Positions 11,415 through 20,935 of a stretch of DNA of 64,000 nt are shown here, in pieces (within the stretch, counting starts at the first letter, position 1; each line of letters begins with the position of its first letter). Both the position numbers and the translations under genes were made by a program. Origin of the DNA: Polydactylus sextarius (Eukaryota > Chordata > Actinopteri > Polynemidae); NCBI GenBank assembly GCA_016801845.1, contig CM028908.1:26093047-26157046 (forward strand), given 5' to 3'. Under the pieces are notes generated by a model. It was given only the letters and a program-made list of their open reading frames with translations. It was not told the origin of the DNA and searched no databases.

Positions 11415-11642
11415 GCCCCGCCCACTTCTTTAAGCTCTCAGCCAATCAGATCGCTTACAAGCGGGGCGGGATCTTCAGTAACCAATAAGAATCCAGAACA
11501 GTTCCGGCTTTAGTCGCGTGAACTCGGCTCCGAGGATAAAAAACCGAGCCGTCATGTTTCCGTCCCTCCCTCTCTGCCTCTGTCCGTCGGCCAGGCTGCC
11601 TCTGCACCGAACCAAACCCGAAACAACAACAAGAAAACAACC
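11415..11642 (+). promoter_or_regulatory. ahcy: ahcy promoter and 5'UTR
   Basis: Two GC boxes (GCCCCGCCC at 11415-11423; GGGGCGGG at 11463-11470) alternate with two CCAAT boxes (11442-11446 and 11482-11486, 40 bp apart). A weak TATA-like GGATAAAAAA begins at 11534, about 110 bp before the ATG. This is the layout of a broadly expressed promoter driven by NF-Y and Sp factors. Transcription probably starts around 11560. A ZNF143/THAP11-type site (12211-12229) lies within intron 1. Confidence 0.7.
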
Positions 11643-14600
11643 ATGTCTGACAAACTCCCCTACAAAGTTGGTCAGTGCATTTTAAATGTTTTAATTGCGG
11701 CTTATAAAGATAAGTTACGTCAAGTTAAGGAAGCGGGTTTGCTAAGCTAAGTTTATGCGTAACGTGCGCGTGCAGTAACGGCTCACTTTAGCTAAACGGA
11801 TTTAGCATAAAGCTTAAAACTTTGAACATTAAACAATGTTAAACATTGACTTATTATTTGTTAATGTATTTTATATATAACGTTAGTTCCCTAATCTGGT
11901 TTCGTTGTTGCTAACTTGCTAGCATGTGCTTTAACTGTGATTTGTTGTTATCGTGAGTTAGCTAGCTAGTGAGACGTTTTAGCACGTTACTTGTTCGTTG
12001 TAGCCATTTTAGCTAACAACTTGTCAAATTCCCGCTTTTCGATAGTCGTAGTTTACGGACTTTTAATTCAAATCTGTGAATGAATCGACATGTTAACGAC
12101 TGCAATGTAGACGCCAAGCGTGGTATAAAAAAACGAGGTTTCCTGGGCGTTGTAGTTTCTTAAAGTAGCCGCTGATATAACGTTCTAATGGACGTAGCTT
12201 GTGTTTGTAAACTACAACTCCCGTGATGCTTTGCGTCGCGCCACCAGAGTTACATGAGTGACAAGAGCAGACTTGGAGCAGAGCTGCACCGTATGTAACT
12301 TTACATAGTGTAGAACTATAGGACAACACGTGGTGAGCGGCTGCGGCGATTTTTTTAAAAAGCTAAAATGTTAAATACAGTTTATTTAAAATAATGTTTT
12401 TTTAAAAATACAACTTTATTTAATTGCGTTTAGTGTCTTTGTTTGACTCTATTAAAACAAACTGGTGAAAATAATTAAAATAATGATAATAAAAAAACAC
12501 AAATGCACATTAAAACCCATTTTCTAGTCACTTGAACATGTTAAAATAATTAACCAAACGTTATTTGTTTGTTATTTTTGATTCGTGTGACTTGTTCTTT
12601 ACACATTAACATTAACTGCAGGCAGGAGATATTATTGCACAATGTTTTACAGGCAGCTCCAGGGCAAAGTCTGCACATTATCCACTGAGTTGAAATCTCT
12701 GGCTATACCAGGTCCTGACATGATAATCAATAAGATATTACTCATTTGTTGTTATTCATATTTGGGCGATACTAATAACAGTTCTTTGTAACAGCCTCTT
12801 TTCTTCCCACGGTACGAGTTGATTTATTGAGAAATTAATCTGCAGATTAATTGAACAGTTTCCCAACAAGTTGAAAAAACTAAATATAACCAATGAAACT
12901 TTTGTGTTGTTTTATTCTGAACAGTAAATTCCCGACAAAGCCTTTGAGTTTGAAAACAGATTTAACTTCAACATGCAGGCGAGGATTTATTTAGATCACA
13001 AATCTGTTTGGCACAAAAGTTGGCGTAAGCTTTATCGCGCTTTTGTTGTTATGAATAAAAACTTCAAACGTTAATACCGCACCGTTCCTCGTGGCTTTGA
13101 ATTCGGGATTGAGCTGTAAATCCTATCACAGATCACTGAGTTATTTGACGCTCTGAGCCTCATGGAGAGGAGGAGAGTTTTGTTTTCGTGACCTCGGTGA
13201 GAAGTCGTTCCTGGTTGATCATTCAGCTCGTCGTTTAAGTTCAGTCAGACCAGCTGAGGTGGGTTTGAACAGGCTTGGTGGTTGTACTTTGGGACTCGCA
13301 AGCCTGAGGTTTTACCCACAGTGCTTCACTTCCTGTTTAACCACAGCTTCAGTTTGTAGCACAATCATCTCCATCCATCTAATTACTGATCTGTATTCAG
13401 ATCTGATGTTTGGTTCAACCTCTCCAGGTCCTGGTTTCTGACGAAGTGATGGTTGCTCTTCCTCTTCCTGTTGTTGTGGTGATTATGTATTCGTACCCTG
13501 CAGCTCTGCTCAAACTCTTCTGTTCATGTGGTATTTTATTTTTGTGTGTGTGTGTTTCATCCACTTCTGCCCGACTAACTCGTTTAACTTCAGGTTCATG
13601 AGAACAAAGAGGCCAAATGTTTGCAATATTTGTAAAGTCGAGGTTAAATCCTGCAGCTTCACTCGTGGCTTTTGTTGAATAAATGAAATCAAAATGTTCA
13701 TTTAGTGGGATCACGTCTTCTATCGTCTAATAAAACGTAGCAAAAAAAAAAACTAGCACATGTGCAACTGCAGCTGTCTGGAAATGAAATGAAATAAAAG
13801 GAGTGTAGTTGTACAAAGCAACTGACAGCAAATGGTATGAAACCCTGGTGGTGTAGCAGCTGTAGATGTCGCTATGTTTCCCAACAAGTTAGTTAGTTAG
13901 TTAGTTAGTTGTTGGGAAAAGGCCACACAGCATTTTATTTAATAAACACTCTTCTAGGAAGTCGTTTCAAACAGCTCACACATAAAAATAATAAGATATC
14001 AGCACATTAAGGTGGAAAAAAGAAGTGAAACTTTGTGTCCGTTTTGTGTCAGATTTCACACATCTAGGAAATAAGATGAATAATAGACCGATTGTCTAAA
14101 CATCCTGCTTTTTCTCTCTCTGTCTCAGCTGACATCAGCCAGGCCGAATGGGGGCGCAAGGCCATCGAAATCGCCGAGAACGAGATGCCCGGCCTGATGA
14201 AGATGAGGGAGCTGTACGGTCAGACTAAACCTCTGAAGGGCGCCCGCATCGCCGGCTGCCTCCACATGACCCTGCAGACGGCCGTTCTCATCGAGACCCT
14301 CACCGCCCTCGGAGCAGAGGTAACGCTTGAAGAAAATGTCACCCCCCCCCCTTTCCCCTCTGCACAGAGCAGACACTGATCACTTATAATAATAATAATA
14401 ATAATAATAATAAGGGAAATAGATTATTTAGTCTGAGCTCTGGTTTGCATCAGGAGAATAATGTCAAATCATCTTCAGCTGATCAAACAGATGAAACGGA
14501 CACATTTATTGATCCGTTTAGCAGAACTTGGTGAGTCTGGGGTTTTCTCTCTGTCTCTCTTGCTCAAGGCCACTGGTTGCTGTTATCACGTTGGCTTTAT

Positions 14601-15753
14601 CAGTCTGAACCAGTCTGGTCTAGTCTGGTCCTGTAGGAACCGGCTGCCTGAGAACCAACAGAATAAATAACCAGCTGCTCTTTCAGCCCTGAGCTTTTTC
14701 TTCTTATTGATTTTTTTTTTTTTTTTTTTTTTTTCTTCTTTCTGCAAATCATCAACCACCAAACATGGTGGATCTGGTCTCAAATGATCAGCGGTTTAAA
14801 ATGTTTCTCATCTTGACATTTTAGTTTTTCTAATATTTGACAGAAAACAACAGTGTAGTCGTGTGTTTCTGTCATTAGGTGGCAGCAGCGTGTTCGTTGA
14901 CAGATGTTGAACCAGATACAGTTAAAGTTCATTCTGTCTTTTCTCAACACAGATGTTTAATATAATAAATAACCACATCTAGTTATTGTTGATGGGATTG
15001 ATCGATGGTTTGTCGGTTTCATGCCCCTTGAGGCGTTGCAGTCCAACTGTCAGTGTTGACGCTGTGTCACAAGGCGGAGAGAGAGACCGGTGGTGGTCTG
15101 CACCGAGACTCTACGTCACACCGAGGACTCGGAGTGATTCTCACCACCGACATTCAAACACACTACGTGTGAATCTGCAGTTGTGTTGAATCTGCTCGTT
15201 TAAAGCCTGATTAATGCTCGTCCGTATCCGTCACTAACCCTAACCCCATCAGATCCCCTCTGGGTCAACTTACGTGCACCTCCCCAACTTTTTAACTGTC
15301 AGTCTAAACAACGATGAGCTCATGGAGGCCGCGTAGCTCCGATTGGTCCACTAGAGTTACCTGAAACCGGTTGTATTCCTTCCACAACAACAACATCGCG
15401 ATGCGTCTCCTCTTTAGTTCCTGTCTCAGTATTTACAATAAAATGATCTGTTGTTCAATGTCGATCAGTTCCACCTCCAACAAACGTCTTCTCTGTGTCT
15501 CCATTGTTGAACAAAGCCGGGTTGTAAATAAACTATCAGCGCCAGTTGATAAGTTGGTAACGTAAAGAAACACATCGCCCCCTGTTGTTCTGGCGTTAAA
15601 TTACTTTACGACAACCGCAGCCGAAGCATAATTCAGCCTGAAGTGTCAAACCCTGTGTCTTTCTCCATCTTCAGGTTCAGTGGTCGAGCTGCAACATCTT
15701 CTCCACTCAGGATCACGCTGCTGCCGCCATCGCTAAGGCTGGTATTCCAGGTT

Positions 15754-15794
<41 letters not shown>

Positions 15795-18700
15795 GCATCA
15801 ATCCTTTAATTTTAACCAAATTCAGTAAAAATGAAATTGGCCAAATGTTCCCCCCGTAACAGGACGTTATTATCGCTATGAATAAATGATCCTAATGCAC
15901 AGTTATTGTCGATATTATTTACATTTTCTAAGAGATAAATTGTCCTTCAATGTTTGTTTAGAAGAATGTGTCAATAAACAGCATTTATCCACCGTTACTG
16001 TCTAAAACAGGACATGTTATGTTAAAGTTGGACATATTTAGTCATGTGATGAACATGTTAACCGTGGAACGAGATTTTTAATGTTTATTCAACATATTTA
16101 AACATGCAATATTGGGGATGCTTTACCGCATCAGTTAAACCTTGTACAACATAAAAAAATATTGTCGAGACGTATTTACCACCTGATTCTAGTCAGTAAT
16201 TTCATTTCAAGAGAACAAATAATCACAGTCTCTCCTTCTCTCTGTAGTTTACGCCTGGAAAGGTGAGACCGACGAGGAGTACGTGTGGTGCATCGAGCAG
16301 ACTATTTACTTCAAGGACGGTCAACCCCTCAACATGATCCTGGACGACGGTGGAGACCTGACCAACCTGGTCCACCAGAAGTACCCCAAGCTGCTGGCAG
16401 GTCGGTTTGTCCGTCGCTCTCATTGATAACATTTATAAAAATGTTTCGTTGAGTCGAGTGAAATGTTGTAGATGTTCATGCCCCTTGAGGCGTTGCAGTC
16501 CAACTGTCAGTGTTGACGCTGTGTCACAAGGCGGCAGAGAGAGACTGGTGGTGGTCTGCACCGAGACTCTACGTCACACCGAGGACTCGGAGTGATTCTC
16601 ACCACCGACATTCACACATGTATAGATCAGTAGAAGTGGAACGATCCAGTGACACGTTTCCGTCCAAGCTCCACCTCCTAATGCTCCTTCTTAAACCTTC
16701 AAACAACACTAGTAGCCTAGCGCCAGGCAGGTCACGACAAGTAGCTGAGAAAAAGACAATGAGGAAGTTTAGTCTCCTCTCAGGAATAAATCAGAGAAGA
16801 TGAGTCAACAGACAAAATAGTCAGGAAACAAGGACTAACTTGTCCAGGACCTGAAGAAGAAGCAGGACATTGACCTGTGTTAACATGTTAACGAGTCAGA
16901 TACCTGCTCACCAGTTATTTTCCACTAAAACTGAGCTACAACTCTAAAAGACTCTGAGTATCACAGCTGATCAACAAAACAAAGTCTAGTTTGACTCTTT
17001 AGTAAAAAGCTGGTAAATAGATATATTACATCTTCTCATATTGGTCTCAGGACCCTGAATTGTATCTAAATCGTATCACGACAGACTTCAGACGATACCT
17101 GATGTTTTCAGTCCATGATATTCTTGTGACCGTGTGAACTCTGTGTTCTCAGGTATCCGTGGATTGTCAGAGGAAACCACCACTGGTGTTCACAACCTGT
17201 ACAAGATGATGAAGAAGGGCGAGCTGAAGATCCCCGCCATCAACGTCAACGACTCCGTCACCAAGGTAACCGGCCTTTGATCCTTTTCTGGAAATATCTC
17301 GCTGTGAACTTCGCTTCAAACATCTCTGACCCCGTCGTCTCTCCGTCCTTCCTTCCTTCCTGTAGAGTAAGTTCGACAACCTGTACGGCTGCAGGGAGAG
17401 TCTGATCGACGGTATCAAGCGCGCCACCGACGTGATGATCGCCGGTAAAGTTGCCGTCGTCGCCGGCTACGGTGACGTTGGTAAAGGCTGCGTTCAGGCT
17501 CTGCGTGGGTTCGGTGCTCGCGTCATCGTCACTGAGATCGACCCCATCAACGCCCTTCAGGCCGCCATGGAGGGTAGGTGATGACGACAAAGACAGTTTA
17601 CTTTAAAGCTGGAGACGCTCGTCAGTGTTATGAAACGTCTGTTTTCTGCTGCGTCGCAGGTTATGAGGTCACCACCATGGATGAAGCCTGCAAGGAAGGA
17701 AACATCTTCGTCACCACCACCGGCTGTGAGGACATCATCCTGGGACAGTGAGTTAAACCGAATTAAAGAGTCGTTTAATCTTTAAACTCTAAATAAAACA
17801 GCTCTGTTCTAACCTCGAACCTTTTCCCATCAGGCACTTTGAGCAGATGAAGGACGACGCCATCGTCTGTAACATCGGACACTTCGACTGTGAGATCGAC
17901 ATGGCCTGGCTCAACAAGAACGCCGCCGAGAGGGTCAACATCAAACCACAGGTAAGAGGAGTCAGACTTTACTTTGTTTTTATACTCAACTCTTCTGTTT
18001 TTAAAACTCGATGCTGATTCGTCTCCGTCGTCTCCCTCAGGTGGATCGCTATCGTCTGAAGAACGGTAACCACATCATCGTCCTGGCTGAGGGCAGACTG
18101 GTCAACCTGGGCTGCGCCATGGGACACCCGTCCTTCGTCATGAGCAACTCCTTCACCAACCAGGTGCCGAGACGACAAACATCTCCCGTGTTTCGCTTCA
18201 CAACCTCCGCGTAATCAAATTCACCTGTAACCGTGTCTTCGTCTGTGTCGTCCTGCAGGTTCTGGCTCAGATCGAGTTGTGGATGTACACCGACAAATAC
18301 CCAGTGGGAGTTTACTTCCTGCCCAAGAGGGTTTGTATCTACACATGTAGCAGACGCATTAAAGCTACTACATTAGCTTTAACAAACGTAGCTCGGTATT
18401 TTTCCTCCACATGTAATTTTGTCCACATGAACTCAAAAAAAACAAGAACAAATGAAACAGTTTTTACAGTTCGCTTCATTAAAAAAAGAGGAATCCAGGG
18501 TTTTTTATTAGAACAGATGGGGAAGTTAAATACATAATACAAACATGACTTTTCCTGCAATTGGATAAAAGGAAACGATGTGTTTGTGAAATGTTCATCG
18601 TGTCCAGAAGTTTGAAGTTTTAACTCTAATCTAATAAACTTCCTCTTTGTCACACGCTGCTACTAAACTAGTGACGTTTACGTTGCAAATGGAAACGAGC

Positions 18701-19930
18701 AAAAAGAGTTTCCAGTCAAATCCAGCTTTATTAATAAATCACATTTAAATCAACAGTTGAACCAAAGTGTTTTAAAGTCAGATGTACAAAAACAACTATT
18801 AAGACTAAAAGTTCAGCTCACGATGTGGTAAAAGCCAAAGAGAATAGATGAACAGGAAGAGAGTGAAGCTGACTGATGTTTAAAGGAGAATTGATCCAGA
18901 GTTTAGGAGCCATGACGCCTGAAAACCAGGGTCCGTCCTCCCAGAGATCCTCAGAGTCTCAGAGACTCTTAACTGAGCCTGAAACTTCCTGGAAGGAATC
19001 TGAACTTCAGAAAGATTCAGCAAGTTTCTGAGATCAGCTCTGATCCAGGAGGAGACAGAAACTTTTATCTCAGTGAGGAGGTCGACCCCGTTGCTAGGTG
19101 ACGGTCTGCTAAAAGCTGTGATTGGTTGTTGCAAAAAAGGGGAAAACGAAAATCAATGGAGACTGAAATCAACATAGAACGAAGACTGTATTATCCCTTT
19201 GGAGTCGCAGCCAATTTTGCACATTTTTATCACAAACATAAATATTTCTGACTTATTCAGCAGAACCTCTGCTTTCAGTTGATGTGATTATATCTTAAAT
19301 AATAGAAAGTATGTAGATATACCATAACCAAAACCCCCCCAAAAATATAAAAAGCAATTTTTTTTTTTTTTAAGAAAAGAAAAAAAATTCAAACTTGAAG
19401 TCGAGCAGCAAAATATAGTGAATGAAATGTTTTCTGATCTTTAAATTGTGCATTTACATACATATCGAACTAAAATAAACAAAAACATCTTAAATAACAG
19501 AAAACACACCGTTATGGAGTAAATGTGAGAATACAAGTGTCAAAATCGTGTTTTTCAGAGTCGGACTATTAAGACGTTAATAAGCTAAAAGAAGAATCAA
19601 AAAGTCCTGGTGAAATGTGTAAATCTCTGCTCTGACGGCGTCGTCCTCACAAACCTAAATCTCTATTTTCAGTGACTGAAAACATTGTTAACATGTGGGG
19701 AAAAAAAACCTGGCCGTGTTTGTTTGTAGCTACAATCTGAGAAAAAGCTCAAATGTTGATATAAATCGTAAAACACGTTTCCGTCTTTGTCTCCTCAGTT
19801 GGACGAGCAGGTCGCGGCCGCTCACCTGGATAAACTGGGAGTGAAACTGACGAAGCTGACGGACAAACAGGCCAAGTACCTGGGTCTGCCCAGTGAGGGT
19901 CCCTTCAAACCAGACCACTACCGCTACTGA
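11643..19930 (+). CDS. ahcy: Adenosylhomocysteinase (S-adenosyl-L-homocysteine hydrolase), 11 exons
   Basis: Exons: 11643-11670, 14129-14319, 15675-15750, 16248-16400, 17153-17265, 17366-17573, 17660-17747, 17834-17951, 18041-18163, 18259-18330, 19799-19930 (TGA 19928-19930). They total 1302 nt, 433 aa, one more than human AHCY because of an extra Gln in FKDGQPLN. Junctions are AG/GT in consistent phase; the intron 10 donor GTTTGT is weak. The enzyme is an NAD+-dependent cytosolic tetramer that reversibly splits S-adenosylhomocysteine into adenosine and homocysteine, relieving product inhibition of methyltransferases. Family landmarks are all present: His55 in CLHMT; Asp132 in LDDGGDLTN; Glu157 in SEETTTG; Lys187, Asp191 and Cys196 in SKFDNLYGC; the Rossmann NAD loop AGYGDVGKG (exon 6); NIGHFD (exon 8); the GHPSFVMSNSFTNQ segment (exon 9); and C-terminal KPDHYRY with the cofactor-contacting Lys and Tyr. 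The N-terminus MSDKLPYKVADI fixes the start. No frame damage. The AHCYL1/2 paralogues carry an N-terminal extension that is absent here. Confidence 0.98.
12211..12229 (+). promoter_or_regulatory. ZNF143/THAP11-like site
   Basis: The sequence ACTACAACTCCCGTGATGC closely follows the known composite motif ACTACAAYTCCCRSNATGC. Its position near the 5' end of ahcy intron 1 is typical for such housekeeping-promoter sites. Confidence 0.5.
13877..13919. repeat. (GTTA)n flanked by an 11 bp palindrome
   Basis: TTTCCCAACAA (13877-13887) and its exact reverse complement TTGTTGGGAAA (13909-13919) bracket five GTTA units. Confidence 0.9.
15021..15155 (+). ncRNA. Putative H/ACA box snoRNA, copy 1 (ahcy intron 2)
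   Basis: A 135 nt unit in the host-gene orientation. The 5' hairpin closes with CCTTG (15026-15030) against CAAGG and has an upper GCGT/ACGC stem. A purine hinge AGAGAGAGA (15078-15086) fits the H box ANANNA. The 3' hairpin has a perfect 8 bp base, CGGTGGTG (15088-15095) with CACCACCG (15142-15149), and a CAC-CGAG/CTCG-GTG upper stem. ACA (15150-15152) is followed by three bases, where the similarity to the second copy begins to fade. The H box is 15 nt from the upper 5' stem and the ACA box 13 nt from the upper 3' stem, close to the 14-16 nt rule for pseudouridylation guides. I cannot name the family or target. Small transposon-like repeats remain the alternative. Confidence 0.68.
15200..15640. 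mobile_element. MITE with imperfect terminal inverted repeats, copy 1 (ahcy intron 2)
   Basis: It starts AAAGCCTGATTAATGCTCGT and ends GAAGCATAATTCAGCCTGA, imperfect reverse complements of each other. It aligns along most of its length with 38818-39361, including GATTGGTCCA, the CAACAACAACATCG segment and TCAATGTCGATCA. The termini resemble non-autonomous PIF/Harbinger elements of fish, but that assignment is from memory. Confidence 0.65.
15757..15791. repeat. (AC)n microsatellite
   Basis: About 17 AC units, seven bases inside ahcy intron 3, directly after the splice donor GTTAGT. Confidence 0.95.
16478..16613 (+). ncRNA. Putative H/ACA box snoRNA, copy 2 (ahcy intron 4)
   Basis: Differs from copy 1 by one inserted C before the H box and one C-to-T change in the base of the 3' stem. 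That change turns a C-G pair into a T-G wobble, so the stem survives. The H-box tract is at 16536-16544 and ACA at 16608-16610. Sequence outside the unit is unrelated to the flanks of copy 1, so the duplicated segment coincides with the predicted RNA. Confidence 0.68.
18331..19798 (+). other. ahcy: ahcy intron 10
   Basis: This 1.47 kb intron is AT-rich with several poly(A)/poly(T) runs. I see no additional exon. A minus-strand open frame (18880-19134) has no recognisable similarity. Confidence 0.7.
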
Positions 19931-20508
19931 GCCCCTCCTCACCTCACCTGGGACGAAGAGGAAGAAAAGAGGAGGTTGGTCTGTGGCTGGAGGGTGTTGG
20001 TGTTTTGGTTGGTGAGAGCACTTGATGTTTGACCAGGTTGCACTTTTTAAAATCATATCACAAATATGTGTCGTAGCTGCTTCCTGTGTCGAGAAACAAA
20101 TCAAAACAAACAAACAAACAAACAAACCGCTGCCTCATTTAAGAAGTTTCCTCAGTAGTTTTATCAGTTCGACATGTGGAGGAAACGTTTCTCACCAACA
20201 CACTGATCCTCTCGGTCGTCGGCCGACTCCTTCGTCTCATCGACGCTTCTGTGGTGTCAGAGACTTTTTTTTTTTTTTTCTTCTTGTTCACTTTCATTCC
20301 CGCTCCGTTTCTGGAATTAAAAAGAAAAAAAATCAACCCTGAAGCTTTTTTCTTTTTTTTTTTTTTTTTTTTATCTGAACTCTTCTCTCAGTCTCACAAG
20401 AGCTTAAAGACATAGTTGATTGATTTTTGTTGCGACGGTTTCAGCAACGGTTCAGCGAACGGTGGCCTTACTCATTACATCTTCATGTTATCACTGCCCT
20501 GTCAGCAC

Positions 20509-20551
<43 letters not shown>

Positions 20552-20799
20552 TAAACAGTGAGACGTGTGGAGGCGTCTCCGCCGCCAAAGGAACCACCAA
20601 AGCTTCATCATGTTATTAAAAAAAAAAAAAGTTATTCTTTCTGTTGCCTCATTTTCTTCCTTTTTATTGTGATTATTTAATTTGACCCCCCCCACCACCA
20701 CCACCACCACCACCTTAATAATAACTACCGGTAAATACATTTGTCAATGTAGTGAATCAGGTGTAAACAGACCAGGGTGGAGTTAACAGCGGTAGTCGT

Positions 20800-20836
<37 letters not shown>

Positions 20837-20935
20837 GGTTACGTCCTGAAGAGCAGAGATCACTGGTGTAAATGATGTTCAAAGTTCAAAGTGTTAAAAT
20901 GGAAACAAAATAAAAACAAAAAAAACTGTCGACTT
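19931..20935 (+). other. ahcy: Probable ahcy 3'UTR
   Basis: Low-complexity-rich sequence after the stop: poly(T) runs near 20265, 20350 and 20799-20834, a TAA array (20510-20549) and a CCA array (about 20693-20715). An AATAAA at 20909-20914 is the best polyadenylation signal. The open frames over these tracts are artefacts of repeats. Confidence 0.5.

Larger units (their letters stand above)
11671..14128 (+). other. ahcy: ahcy intron 1
   Basis: The intron is 2.46 kb. It contains a near-consensus ZNF143/THAP11 composite site ACTACAACTCCCGTGATGC (12211-12229), about 570 bp downstream of the ATG. A short palindrome also flanks a (GTTA)n run (13877-13919). No other exon or RNA gene is recognised. 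Confidence 0.7.
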
